From positions 11,295,026 to 11,359,025 of the forward strand of contig OW028581.1 in assembly GCA_932294295.1 (NCBI GenBank): a DNA stretch of 64,000 nt, in the 5' to 3' direction. The first letter of the stretch is position 1. Each line of letters starts with the position of its first letter. Source of the stretch: Alitta virens. Taxonomy: Eukaryota > Annelida > Polychaeta > Phyllodocida > Nereididae. A program made the translations under genes and the position numbers. Shown here piece by piece: positions 20,531-31,777 of this stretch. The notes beneath the pieces are model-generated. The model did no database searches and was not told the DNA's origin. It was given only the letters and a program-made list of their open reading frames with translations.

Positions 20531-21564
20531 TGTAAAGTTCACCCACCCAATTTTCTATTATGGATTTATTTTTCATTTAATATATACAACCTTGTGCCTG
20601 GAAGCATGTCATCACATTATTACTTCTCCACCTCTCAGTGGGCTCATATGCATATACAGTTTAGAGAATACCATCATATATTATTTTCAGCATATTAATT
20701 GTTTATTATAATAATCAAGATCATTGTTTCCTATTAGAGACAAGTCTATGTAAAATGCATTCTTTGATGAACTACTACAAACATGCTCTTATGTAAGCAT
20801 GTTTGGTTGCAGGTTTAATATAATCTGACTGTGGTGATGAACTCTGGGGATGTGCATTTTAAGCTGTTATGTCACCAGAGTGTCGGGCCACTTAAAGGGG
20901 GCTGTAGATTGCACTCTAGTGTTCCACACCAATCCCCAGTGCATTGTATGTTTTGCACTTAGCAACTTCCTTTATGTGGGATTGGTGTGACACAATATTA
21001 ATCAGCATTCGGGCTTAACTCCAACTGCATTGTGTGCATTCTGCAGTCAATCTGCAGTCATGTGAGATTAAAAGGCTAGGGCTTAATAGTTCAAATGGAT
21101 AGGCACATTGATGCAAGTAATTAAAGTTGGGACTTATGCAAGAGGCTTATCCTCCAGGAGAGGAAAGCTCACTGAGAGGGGGGAATTGGCCAAAGGTCAC
21201 TATGGACCTTTGGACTGTCTGATTGCATTGTGGATTGACTGATTGTGGATCTCAGAGCTTGTGTCTGAGTGTAATTGGATGAGTGATGCTCCTCCCAATT
21301 GTGGGGAGGGGCTAACTGAATATACTTAATGTTTGTGATTTGCAAAATAAAGTTAGTTATTACCTGACCATTTTGTGGAAAGGAACAAAGTAACATTGTC
21401 TCTATTGAATGATTGAATAAGACTAGAAGGAAAGGACTGATGCTTTGAAGACATCTTCAGCACTTCTGTGACTTGGAGTCAAGTTTGGATTAGACTGGCT
21501 TGCCCAGTGTACATGAAGCTTGGGACAGCTAGGGAAAGCAGAGCATGAGCCCCAAGACTTTATA
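20531..21564 (+). repeat. 3' LTR of Gypsy-1
   Basis: It is 1034 bp, the same length as the 5' LTR. Four base differences are visible (near 20694, 21010, 21021 and 21077). AAAT follows at 21565-21568. Confidence 0.9.
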
Positions 21565-21568
21565 AAAT

Positions 21569-22531
21569 GTTTGTTCTGTTTTCTCAGTAGTTATTCTTTG
21601 CAGCTTCACAATCTATACATCGTTTTTAAGAACTATCAAATTGCTTCAAGTTTCTTAACAAATTGTCAGCATTCTAGTAAAATTTTGGAGCAGTTTTTCT
21701 GAAATCCCCATTGAAATCAATAGTAAAGTTTTTCTCAATTTCGCCATATATTATGTTGCCTAGCAACAAAGTAATTGCACCAATTCATCAGAAATTTTCT
21801 TAAATTAAATGTGTGAAAAAATATTTTTGGATTAGATGTGACATCAAGGTTGAAAGTTCATGTTTGGTAATGAATGGTTGGGTCAGCCTAATAAATGGTT
21901 TGGTCCTCATCCATCGTTGAGCATTAACCATCATCCCCCAAACTAGCAGTTTCTGCACTACAAGCATTTTTATATATTGTGATCTATGTGCTTTTACACT
22001 CATGTACATAACTGTACATGATGCCTTGTTATATATACTCCTAATTCAAATGTTGTACTTAAATTAACATTGTGATAATGAACAGTATTAGCTGCAGTAA
22101 TATATGTATTTAGGGTTACTGTATACATGTGATATATGTCTATATATATATATATATTTTAACAAATGTATGTAAACGAAACTTAATGCTCATATTACCG
22201 TGCTATTGTTCAGCAACTGGTACCATGGATGTATAGATAATCCATTGATAATGTATACCTTTAACTTTTATACCATGTATATATATATATTGAATATAGA
22301 AATAGTGAGTAGAAGTAGACTTAGTACAAGTTTTTATCTGTTATTTTTGACAAATGTATCATGTATGATATTACTGTGTCAATAAAAGCATATATATATA
22401 TATATATATGTAATTGATATTTTTATCAATGAGACACAAGTTGCACATTTGAGTAATTATGAAAATCTAATGAAATTAAATGTGAAATCGTTTTCATAAC
22501 ATGTTTGTAATTTAAAAAATTTTTCTTGCAG
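21569..22531. other. AT-rich non-coding DNA with TA dinucleotide runs
   Basis: TA runs lie at 22141-22157 and 22390-22409. I see no convincing exon or element between Gypsy-1 and 22531. Confidence 0.5.
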
Positions 22532-22651
22532 CTATTAACTTCAGCATTGAAGTTAAAGAAGGGAATGTCGCCCTTGGCCGAAGCAGAGTGGTGGGTTGGG
22601 GTGGGTGTTGACCCAGATAGGCTATGCGCGAACGCACCAATGACAAAATTG
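22532..22651 (+). CDS. Possible 120-bp exon
   Basis: A good acceptor (TTTTTCTTGCAG) and a good donor (GTATGT at 22652) bracket 120 bases that are fully open in one frame (40 codons, rich in Leu, Lys and Trp). The phase does not match the SET exon at 24128, so it is not simply its 5' neighbour. No domain recognised. Confidence 0.25.
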
Positions 22652-22948
22652 GTATGTTTATTTGGAATTCTTTTGATGAAAAAATTACCAACTTCACTGT
22701 TTTCTTCCATAAATTATTGCTTTTCTGTGAAAATGGGCCTAAATACCTTCTTAAGTTTTTTTTTAAATTTTAGACAACTTGTGGCCAAATTTTTGTGCTC
22801 TTGAACTGCCGGACACCAGGCACCACACAGCAGCAGCGCCATGATATTGCAATGTAGTTTAGTATCTAATGACTAATGTATTGGAGATGAAGACAAAGTT
22901 AGACTGTATTGATACACTGAGTAAGAGTAAATAAGTAAAGCAGAGATA

Positions 22949-23190
22949 TCGTATTTGTCCTAATAGACGTGCACTACCCAATAAACACACAACCCGTTTT
23001 TTTCTTGGTAAAATTTATGTACATAAAGACCTAACTGGGCCCCAAGAGACCGGATGTATTGCACTTCAGACATTTAATTGCCCCTGACAGTCACAATTAA
23101 CCAAAGCCTATTCAGCAGTGACAGCCTAAAATGTAGACGCACACAGGCACACTGTCTCCCCGCAGTGCGTGTCTATTCGGACAAATACGG
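22949..23190. mobile_element. TA-flanked MITE with YCGTATTTGTCC ends, copy 1
   Basis: The left end TCGTATTTGTCCTAATAGAC and the right end GTCTATTCGGACAAATACGG are inverse to each other, and TA flanks both. A shorter relative lies at 53952-54035. It is 242 bp and non-coding. Confidence 0.6.
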
Positions 23191-23452
23191 TATATGAAAA
23201 ACAGACAGAAGAAGACTTAGTGTAGAAAGTCTGCCAGAAGCAAGTCGCAATGGAAGTGAAAAGCTTTTTGTTTACGTCCGATGTAATGCTCATGCAATAG
23301 CAGTGCCAAGGCTATGATCATGCCAATCCAATTTGAACATTAGGAGCTGATGAAATCTTCTCTCATTGGCAATGCAGCATAGTGATCCAAGCAAAAAAAA
23401 TATATACTTCCACATAGAATATCCCTATGTTCCAAAGATAGGTTGCAACACT

Positions 23453-23611
23453 CAGGGCTGTAGGCAGTGGGGGTTTGGGTGTCTGGAACCCCCCCCCCCC
23501 CAAGACTAAGGCATCATTTTGCAAAACCTAACACAACAAGGTCATTTTTAGAAACTGAAAAACTTGGAACCCCCCCCCCCCCCCCAGCATGAACCTCTCC
23601 CTACAGCCCTG
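23453..23611. mobile_element. Small inverted-repeat element with poly-C core
   Basis: The ends CAGGGCTGTAG and CTACAGCCCTG are inverse, and ACACT lies just outside each end. Two C-runs (near 23490 and 23572) sit inside. The CAGGG terminus is hAT-like. About 159 bp. Confidence 0.5.
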
Positions 23612-24127
23612 ACACTTGCCATGCCCATCTTTCACCATCTTTGCATTGTTCCATGCGTATGATTGGCTAAGAGGGGCAAAAATTATAGCTCGAGCCGGTT
23701 CACATTGCTGAAACAGGGCCAGAGGCCCCGATTTTGGGCCCTAACCCCAAAAAACACTGAAAAAACATAGGCATGATATTGAAAAGGGGCCCTAAGCCTT
23801 AAAATACAACATAAAAGATTTTTGATTTCATACGAGGCCCTAGGAGTAGGGCCTCAGGCCCCTTTTCAGCGATGTAAACCAGTATCAGCAAAATTATAAA
23901 TCTTTTATTGGTTCTGGCAGTGGCCATTCTAAATAAGAGTTAAATTCATTTTAAAAAAGATAATTATTGGAAATGCTGTGAAATGCAGCCAACTGTCTAT
24001 AAATAAATTTCAGGGTAATTTTCTACTAGTGTCTTCCGAGCAACTGACACTAGTTTGCACTGGACCTGGAAATTGTGTTCATAAATGTATGTGCCTGTTA
24101 TGAAGTTGTTTTAAAAAATGTTCGCAG
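23612..24127. other. Non-coding stretch before the SET exon
   Basis: It contains a GGCCC-rich inverted patch (23705-23880) that looks like another decayed MITE, then the AT-rich 3' end of an intron. The exon acceptor TTCGCAG ends at 24127. Confidence 0.4.
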
Positions 24128-24308
24128 GCTTTGGCGTGTTTGCAACCCGGGATATACCAGCAGGTGCTTTTATTGTGGATTATCATGGCAAACTTATCAC
24201 AGCAGAAGAGGCAGACATAAGATTAAAACAAGAGGAAAAAAAGCAACGCAAAACACCGAACCCACGCTTCTACATCTTTTATTTTAAAAAGAATGGGAAG
24301 ACCTATGC
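24128..24308 (+). CDS. SET-domain exon 1 (SET8/KMT5A-like)
   Basis: The exon codes for the N-terminal half of a SET domain, the lysine methyltransferase fold. It opens GFGVFATRDIPAGAFIVDY, continues HGKLITAEEA, and after a basic Lys/Gln stretch reaches FYIFYFKKNGKTY. GxGVFA near the start contributes to S-adenosylmethionine binding. The acceptor (TTCGCAG) and donor (GTGAGT at 24309) are good. It ends in phase 2, which fits the exon at 27887 exactly. The pattern resembles SET8/KMT5A-type histone H4K20 methyltransferases, but the nearest family is inferred from memory of motifs only. Confidence 0.7.
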
Positions 24309-24349
24309 GTGAGTCAATTTTGTATATATTTAACATAACACAAGATTTA

Positions 24350-25570
24350 TTAATATAGCGCTAGTTCCAGAGAATCGTAATGGCAGCAGTAAGGCTAAGG
24401 ATTTGGATAACTTTTGAGAAATATATGAGTTGAGCTTATTTCCGAAAGCTCCACTGCTGCCAGCATATCTCACATCATGTGGCAAATCATTCCAAAGTCG
24501 GGGCGCTATACTGCAAAAGACTCTGGTTCCGTAGTTCTACTTCGAGGTATATTCAACAGGTGAGGGTCACGTTCATGCACCACGGAGCTCAACAAATCTG
24601 TCATATAAGCTGGTGATTCATTGTTTTACGTTTTTTCCATGTCAAATTTAAGATTTTGAAGTCATTTCGAGCCTTGATGGGCAGTATAGCTCTTTTCTGA
24701 TATGTGATATTCTGTCATGCTTCTTCAGTAGTTCTATAAGTCAAGCTGATGAGTACTGAAAAGGGCTGGATTTAGACTGACTTGAGCCTTGGGGCAACAC
24801 AGTGGCTCTGGGCCCCCATCGCTCAGCCACAATAGAATATTTTTCATTCCGGACAAAATTTGAGATAACTACCAACATTTTCTGTATGAGATGACCTTGA
24901 TTTTGAAGGTGGAGGCTGCAGCTGTGGAGCCTATTTACCAGTCACTGATAGGTTGCTAAAGCAAGGGCCTGGGCTTTCGGGCCCTGAAAAACAGTTAACA
25001 GGTGATGGTACCAATATATTATGGTAAAATAACCATTTCTCCTCATGAGTTTTTTTTTTTCAAAATGGGCCCCCTTGGAGCTGTAAATCCGGCCCTGGTA
25101 CTGAACGACTTGTAGTTTGCCTCAGGTCCTTCTTGTCAGATTCTTCACTATGAAAGATTTTGGCGAAAAAATGGTCATTCTTGGGCATACTTGCCACTAT
25201 GACCAAAAATTTTCAAAAAATTCAAGAAACATTTTGCACCAGGTTTAAACGTCGCTGGACGTCGCCAACAAAAAACACAGCTACTTCCTGTCTCTAGGCC
25301 AATCAGAAGCCTCCATTCTGTGAAAATGTGAGGTATTAGCCACGCAAAAACGTGCACAAGTGTTGCAACGTCAGAAACGGAATCTGCAAAGTTTCTTAGT
25401 GTTCTTTGCCATTTATCAACACACTCTGCATACGATTTTGCAGATATGGTTCAAACTATTACAGGGCAATGCTTTTTGTGCAGTCTTTGAAGGAGAATTT
25501 TCTGGTCAATTGTATCAAATGCTGCTGACAAGTCCAGCAAAACTAGCATGACTATCTCACCATTGTCTAA
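24350..25570 (-). mobile_element. Eroded CR1/L2-like LINE remnant
   Basis: On the minus strand, 25490-25560 reads as the RT motif LLDLSAAFDTID. The C-terminal LINE motif APRLWNDLPHDVR is readable near 24460-24510, with stops and shifts between. The copy is old, and the hAT-type MITE at 24761-25097 has entered it. It lies in the intron of the SET gene. Confidence 0.65.
24761..25097. mobile_element. hAT-type MITE
   Basis: The right end GTAAATCCGGCCCTG and left end AAGGGCTGGATTTAG are imperfect inverse copies of the CAGGGCCGGATTTA type common in hAT elements. An identical 8-bp duplication, GTACTGAA, flanks it at 24753-24760 and 25098-25105. It is 337 bp and non-coding, inserted in the old LINE. 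Confidence 0.75.
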
Positions 25571-27210
25571 GTTACTCATTATGATTATTATTCTGTACCT
25601 TCAGCAGTAAAGTTTGCTTTGGTTTTTCTTGTAAGCACTGTTTGTTGTCAGATAGGTTATTCTTGTTCTTATAAATGTTCATCAAGTTGCATGACTACTG
25701 CAGGTTGCAGTGCTTTGCCCAAGAAAGGAAGATTAGTTGTTCTGTGGGAGTCCAACACCTAGATGACGGACTTCATCATTCTTGTAGCATGCCCAACAAG
25801 AGGATGGATATGCTATCTATCCAACACCCCGTTTATTTCAAAGGGGACCGTATCACCACATGTTTCAGTTGTGTGGGAACTTCGTTATGATTGGCTGAAA
25901 GTCATCCAAGCACTCTTTTGCCAGCCACAAGGGCAATGGATCGAACTCTCAGGACTTTGACATGTGTACTGAGGATCTTTTTTTCACCTCAGCTTAAGTC
26001 GTCATTCTAAACTGGTGTCCCTGTAAATATTTGACAAGCTTTTCATGAAGTTTAGACCCCCCTACTGCAATCTTTCTGGGGCCTGTTTTGATGGTTCGCT
26101 TTCGGACATTTTGTCTGGCAAAAGTTCAGTTTGTTGGACCTGCACAAATTTTGTCGGTCTCAGGCTGAAGGCCAACAGGATTCAAAAGAATGGACCGAAT
26201 ACAGTCGCTGACATGAAACTCTCAGTCATGACGTTGCAATTTAAAAGCAAGAAATGACACTGCCTTTCCATTGTCATTACCTCTACCAAATAAGGAAAGT
26301 CAGCCACATAGAAAAACTCAAATGTCTTGAAAAAATACTAGACTGCCCTGTCCTCTGCTGACAGTAATCATTCAACTGCACAAGCCAAGTAGCCAATCTT
26401 TAACACTGTTCAATAGAAAACTATGGGCAGCCATTTTGCACTGGAGACTTCTAGTGTTAATTAATTGGTTCATAACATGTAAACAAAAAGAAGCATGGAT
26501 ATTGACATCTGGTGCTCTGAACAATCTCATCTTCCTACATAAATTCAGGACTAGTTAAAGACTCAATGAATATATTTCAGCCCTTAAATGTCCTTTTAAA
26601 TGCACCAGATTGCCAATTTATCTCAGTGAACCTGCATGGTGTGATTGCAGGTCATAGCCTTCAAACACCTGATTTATTTATATGTCCTTGTTTTCTTTGG
26701 AAATATTGATCAAATGACAGACCAGATTTGTAGTTCTAAATCTGGCCGCAGGGGGGCCAGTAATGATCAGGGCGACACCTGGCTGTTGACTCTCCTGTCA
26801 GTGAGATGCAAACATGCACAAGCAAATGGGGGATGGCTGTGTTGGTCCTATTCTTGATTTAAAGCTTTGTTCTTGCATGCAACGAAGGATGCAAAATGGA
26901 ATTATGTTTGTGCAGGTAGTGTGTGATCTAACTGAAATTTGTGGAAGTGTGATGTTGCTTGTCAAATCCTTGTTATGATGGAAAATATCCAAGCAATGCA
27001 GAGGTCTTGCTCCCAGATTAAGTTTTTTTCAGTACATTTTTTCAGTACGTTTTTCTATGTGTCAGCTGTTGTGCACTAGGCTAATATCGAGTTTTCAGTT
27101 ACTGCCTTTCCCCCAGTGTACCAGTTAGTGCCTACTTCAAAGTCCATAGTTGCTACAGTGCACAATTCATCCTGTGTCTCTTTAGCAAGCATAGTAAATA
27201 TTCAGATTGG
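25571..27210. other. SET-gene intron, no further feature recognised
   Basis: Small open frames here lack splice context or family resemblance. The first part may be the upstream, more eroded portion of the minus-strand LINE. Confidence 0.4.
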
Positions 27211-27800
27211 ATGACTCGGGAGTATGTGCTTCTTTTTCTTCTTCTTCTAGCTTATCAATCCCACTTTGATGTGGGGTTGCTGTGGCAGATATCTTCCTCC
27301 TCCAGCTTTGTCATGGACATTATCAACTGTCACACCGATGGCCTTCATGTTGTTATTTACAGTCTAGCCATCTCAGTCTTGGCCTCCCTCTCCTTCTTCT
27401 TCCAGGTGGTGCGATCTCCAGGGTCTTTCTGGCTACATATTCTGGATCTCTTCTTTTGACATGTCCAAACCACCTTAACCTGGAGCTTCTACATTTCGCA
27501 CTGATGCTTTCAACTTTCAGTCTTTCCCGGATGTCCTCATTTCTCACATGGTCTAGCCTTGTGTATCCACACGCCCATCTGCACATCTTCATCTCTGCCA
27601 CTTCCAGTTTCTTAGCCTGGCTACTGGTTAGTGGTACTGTCTCCGTAGCATAGAGCTTGGCTGGCTGCACAGCCATCCAATAAATCTTTCCCTTGACATG
27701 TGGTGGAATTTTCTTGTCACACAGGACCCCTGACATCTTCTTCCAGTCATTCCATCCTGACTGAATCCTGCGGTTTACTTTAACCTCCACTGCTCCATCA
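27211..27800 (-). mobile_element. RTE-type LINE fragment
   Basis: The minus-strand frame 27790-27353 encodes the C-terminal end of an RTE-like ORF2: RRIQSGWNDWKKMSGVLCDK, then KLYATETVPLTSSQ, EMKMCRWACGYTRLD, VRNEDIRERL, and RLRWFGHVKRRD. These motifs follow the RT domain in RTE elements. The 5' part is absent. It lies in the intron of the SET gene. Confidence 0.8.
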
Positions 27801-27886
27801 CTTTGAATGGTACTTCTAATGTGCTTCTAAAACTACAAAAAGTCATGGGAAGAACTTCTTATACTTTAAAAAAAATTTCTGTCTAG

Positions 27887-28110
27887 GATTGACGCAACCA
27901 AAAAGGACTGCTGTCTAGGCAGAACTGATCAATGATGAAAGGTTTTCCAGCCCTGCATGCAACTGCAGAATGAAAGGAGTTGAGATCCTGGGAGTAAGCC
28001 ACTTGTGTGTATTTGCCAAGAGGCAAATCATGAAAGGAGAAGAATTACGTTATGACTACGAAATTGAAGGATACTGGAGGCAGTTCAGTATGCGCAACTC
28101 AGCTCAGTAA
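27887..28110 (+). pseudogene. SET-domain exon 2, with one-base frameshift
   Basis: The acceptor TCTGTCTAG ends at 27886. The phase continues exon 1 and reads IDATKKDCCLGR, matching the SET8-type IDAT...LGR segment. One extra base near 27924 then shifts the frame. In the new frame the rest of the domain follows: LINDERFSSPACNC, GVSHLCVFAKRQIMKGEEL and RYDYE, then a terminal YWRQFSMRNSAQ with a stop at 28108. Without skipping that base, translation stops at 27931-27933. The usual NH of the SET NHS motif reads ND here, which may weaken activity. A genome error or real inactivation could both explain the shift. Confidence 0.65.
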
Positions 28111-28286
28111 ATCTTTGTCATGTGGTTGTAAAGCCAATCAGCATTACTTTGTGAGCAAACAGTGTTGTATGACTTGTGTTTGATACACAATAATAGTGTA
28201 TCAAGCATCATTGGATTGCCTAATGAAAATGTACTGAAATAGTCTAGAAGTCTGCAAATATTTAGCTGTGACTTGTGTGTTCGTAG

Positions 28287-28314
28287 ATGCCTGAGGCTGA
28301 CCGTGATTCTAGTG
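28287..28314 (+). CDS. Possible first exon of the Scribble-like gene
   Basis: Nine codons from ATG (MPEADRDSS plus one base) lie between TTCGTAG and donor GTAAGG. The single leftover base fits the phase of the exon at 29103. It is either a short coding start or an internal microexon. Confidence 0.35.
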
Positions 28315-29102
28315 GTAAGGTGGAGTTTAAATAAACTCACATTGTCAGCTTCCTGATCAAACCTGACGTCTATGTGGCTGTTCAGAAAATTGAGATATTT
28401 GTGGATAATAACACCCTCACATAGAAACTGCTACAGGGGTTATTGTTTGTTTTTTATTTCAACTTAAAAAGTCTGACATACTATTGAAGTCTTATTCATG
28501 CTAGAGTCAGTTGATTTGAGTTCAGGTAAAGTGTGGAAAGGTTTCATCAGGAAGCCGATTATATGTTCATGAACATTCACCATGACCATGTCAGGGGAAT
28601 GCTATTGATAATGATAGTGTGGTTCAAAATGTTTTGATTCACACCGTATTTTTGACCGTGACCTAATTTGATTTTCTTTTTGATCCAAATTTTGGATCAT
28701 CTTAAATAAAGCGATCAAGCCTTCCAGCGCTGAAGCTGTCATGTTGATTAGACATCAGAAACAAAGTTTTCTTAACCTATTAATTTTGTCACTTTGGAAC
28801 AGGAAACCTCAAAATTCAAGCTTCTTCTGACAGCTGGGGGCAACACTGATGGTTTTGTGTGACCTTTTCGTTTTGCTCTAGTAGATAACCTGAACCTTAC
28901 CCAGCCTTATGGTTTTACCATGGTGAATGCTCACAGCTTTTGAAATATTGCGTTTTTTTTTTTTTTTTAGCTTTTGGAGCTTGTTGAGTCTTTATATTCA
29001 GAGTTAGAGTTATTCATCTCAGCTGACATTTCTATTGCATTTGGCCAAAGAACCCAGTGACATTATAAACACACAATTAGTTTTGGTTTTTCTTTTTTTC
29101 AG

Positions 29103-29173
29103 ATGGTTCTCCTGAAAATCCTTTTGAGTCATCAGATGATGCTATGCAGGTAGAATCAGAAGATGATAAACGG
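29103..29173 (+). CDS. Acidic linker exon
   Basis: A strong acceptor (polypyrimidine then CAG) and donor (GTAAGT at 29174) enclose an open frame reading DGSPENPFESSDDAMQVE and ending EDDKR. The phase fits the exon at 28287. The Ser/Asp/Glu-rich content suits the disordered linkers between PDZ domains in Scribble-like proteins. Confidence 0.5.
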
Positions 29174-29714
29174 GTAAGTTTCTACCGGTATTTTTTTTGC
29201 ATGAAACTTCAAATTATTTTCTTCTGTTTTTGTCTTAATTTTTGTAGCAATGTAAGTCTTGACGTTCTGTTTCTTTTTCTGATTGGCCACCAACTACTTT
29301 TTTGTGAAATGTTAAATATTCTTGTTTTATTATGGTTATAAAAAAGTTTTATTATTTTGGTATTGATGAGAAATTTATTTGAGTGTTAATAATGTAACAA
29401 CCATTGGGAGTAAATTCAATCAGCTTCAGACAAGTTTATTTCTTTGTGATAGGGGTCTATATCGGTTGATTCAAATGATACGATCTGTATCTATTGGTTG
29501 GACAATCAATATTCGATATATTAACTAATACGGCACTCAACACCATTTTGCAGGAAACATTAAAATTACCAGCAGTAAGGTTCAGAAAATTGAAGAATTT
29601 CATGCAGCAACTTTATTCAGTCAAGCTTTTTGCATTAGTTCTTTCATTTCCTGTTATAAGGTGCCAATATAATAATATTATCGCCCGCAATGTGCACTGT
29701 TTTTCTGGGATCAG
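29174..29714. other. Intron, with a possible 21-bp microexon at 29554
   Basis: CAG then GAAACATTAAAATTACCAGCA then GTAAGG could be a seven-codon microexon (ETLKLPA) in phase 0. Support is weak. Confidence 0.2.
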
Positions 29715-29801
29715 GCCATGAAAACAGGGTCTGCAAGGTGTCAACTGATTATCAGATCAGGGACCTGTTAGAGATGGACCCCAAGCTTTGGGAGATCAAA
29801 G
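29715..29801 (+). CDS. Possible exon of the Scribble-like gene
   Basis: After GGGATCAG the frame reads HENRVCKVSTDYQIRDLLE and ends DPKLWEIK, with one leftover base before GTACTA. That phase fits the exon at 31156. The donor is weak. The sequence is not a motif I can name. Confidence 0.35.
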
Positions 29802-31155
29802 GTACTATGTGCGCAGCTCTGAGCTTTTAATTGCCTTGTAATATGAACCCATTCCTTTTGATTCTGCTTCACCCATGGATATCAAACGTTACAGTATTTT
29901 GTGTCTTATGAGATAAGAATATGGAAGTCAAAAATTTAATGTTTTTGCATGTTATCTTTGTTGCCTTACTCCAGATAATCATTTATCAATGAACATTTTA
30001 GTACCTCTATGGCTTCATGGAAATTTTATAAAAGTGCATACAGTGGCATCTGTGCGTTGAGCAGTTCAAACAAATTTGTTATCTGTCTTTTATTCTTATA
30101 TATCTCAGAGCTAAACAATCCCCTGCTTATGAGCTCTACATTGTTTTAAGGTTAAATATTAAGACTGTACATTTTATTTGCCGCATGAATGAGGGTTTTG
30201 TGATAATTGAGATTTTAGTTTAGGAGAAAAGCATGAATAACCTAATATCTGTGAAACTTATAAAAAAGGAAAATGCTGCATATAGAACTCAGTGACCTGG
30301 TTAATATTCCATGAAAAATTGGTCTTGCTTCAATATTGCATAACTGAAGTAACTTAAAATGTTTGTCTCAAGTTAACTTAAAGATTCATAATTCAGATAG
30401 CTCCAACACCTTCCCAGTGCTGCATACATAGAACATCAAAGAAAATTAAAAGTCATAAAATTATAAAAGTTCTTGGGCTCTAGTTCAGCTGTAAAATGTC
30501 ATTATTTCTACATTAATTAGCTTCAATTAACAGCATTGGGAATAAGTTTGATGTCCCCCTATACAGGTCCCAGAAAAACAACTTCTGTTTATTAAAGTGA
30601 TACTCCTTGAATCTATCTAAAAATTGTCCCATTTCCTTTCTCCCAGAAAGTACTCACAATAGTTTGCAGTGACTGTCTAGTGTCATTACAGCAGGTTTTC
30701 ATTAATATTTAGCCCACTAAATCATGGCAACCTGGTGAGTCACCAGAGTCCAGGCCACTTTAAATTTGACCTAGTTCTATTGGTGGGCCACCTATAGAAA
30801 ATAGAGGGCTAATTACTTCTTAATTAATAGAGATGACTTAATAGTATGCTTGTGATAGAAATCTGTTGTCATATACAAAAGTTTAATGGCATTAACTCTT
30901 GGAATTTAGTTGAGGCCATATTTTCTACATGGCATTCAAGGAGTATCACTTTAATCTCCCGCTTTGTGAAACATAACCACACCATGTTGTTAAAACTGCA
31001 TATCATTAACAACTGATTAACATCATCCCTTTTGAAGCATATCAGTAACTTTTTCATGTTAGATGTTTTACAGTCAAGTTATTTGTTGTGCAAGGTTAGG
31101 TTAAATCGTTTCAGATTGAATGTGATGCTAACTATTTTGTTTACATTTCTCATAG
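29802..31155. other. Intron with a TTAA-type MITE
   Basis: Apart from the element at 30596-30950, I see only AT-rich intronic DNA ending in the acceptor TTTCTCATAG. Confidence 0.45.
30596..30950. mobile_element. piggyBac-type MITE (TTAA flanks)
   Basis: The left end AGTGATACTCCTTGAAT is inverted at the right end as ATTCAAGGAGTATCACT. TTAA lies immediately outside both ends (30592-30595, 30951-30954). It is 355 bp and non-coding. The TTAA target points to a piggyBac-like mobiliser. Confidence 0.7.
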
Positions 31156-31349
31156 ATACACGGTCTGAGGATGTTGCTAGTTCTTCTCAAGAGAATCTGC
31201 TTGTCTTGGACCCAGCCTCAGATGTGAATCAAAATGAAAGTATTCCTACTCCTGTCTGTTCTCATCTACAAACAATGTCTTGTGCTCCTGTGCCTGCTCC
31301 ACCTTGCTTTGGAGAGCCTACTGCCACTGGAACCAATCCAGCTCAGGAA
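31156..31349 (+). CDS. Linker exon before PDZ3, Scribble-like gene
   Basis: The 194-base exon has an acceptor at TCTCATAG and donor GTATGT at 31350. Its translation starts TRSEDVASSSQENLLVLDP and is rich in Ser, Pro and Cys, with no fold. It enters in phase 1 and leaves in phase 0, exactly as the next exon needs. It is the disordered link that precedes the third PDZ domain in LAP proteins. Confidence 0.55.
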
Positions 31350-31595
31350 GTATGTAACAGTTATGTGTAAAACTCCTTCAGTATCTTCAAACTGCACTGA
31401 AATTGCCTATTAATTACATTTTAAACTGTCAAGATTTAGGCAGAAACCAGTTTGTTTATCAGAAACCAACTAGAATACTGCCAGCAAAGGCTTAGTTGCA
31501 AAGTTTTAATGAGAAGTGATGACTATTTATCTTGATAACATGCAGGACAAGCACCTGAAATTATGGTAAGAGATATTGACTCTATTTACTTTTAG

Positions 31596-31733
31596 GTTGT
31601 TCTTTCTTCAACCGACGTCGAGATCATCACAATAGAGAAGGGAGGTGGTGCTCTTGGTTTCAGCATTGTTGGAGGGACCAATGATACTAGTCATCCTTTC
31701 GGTACAGATGAACCAGGAATATTTATTTGTAAG
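31596..31733 (+). CDS. PDZ domain 3, first half (Scribble-like)
   Basis: The exon has 46 codons: VEIITIEKGGGALGFSIVGG, then SHPFGTDEPGIFICK. GFSI is the carboxylate-binding loop of a PDZ domain (the GLGF position), and the SHPFG...EPGIFI segment is characteristic of Scribble PDZ3. PDZ domains bind C-terminal tails of partners at cell junctions; in Scribble they anchor polarity complexes to the cortex. The acceptor TTTTAG and donor GTTAGT (31734) are both present. Its continuation is the exon at 53506, after an intron of 21.8 kb caused by Gypsy-2 at 31778. Confidence 0.75.
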
Positions 31734-31777
31734 GTTAGTGGAGTTGTATTTGTATGTGCAGTTAAAAACAATCAGTG

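Larger units (their letters stand above)
8708..21564 (+). mobile_element. Gypsy-1: Ty3/gypsy LTR element with env-like gene
   Basis: The two 1034-bp LTRs differ at only four positions that I can see. The element is flanked by AAAT on both sides (8704-8707 and 21565-21568), a 4-bp duplication typical of gypsy/errantivirus integrases. The order is LTR, primer binding site, gag, pol (protease, RT, RNase H, integrase), env-like ORFs, polypurine tract, LTR. A 3.2-kb Harbinger-type element sits within the integrase. Protease-RT, RNase H and env are separated by frameshifts, so this copy should not be autonomous in spite of its youth. Confidence 0.9.
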
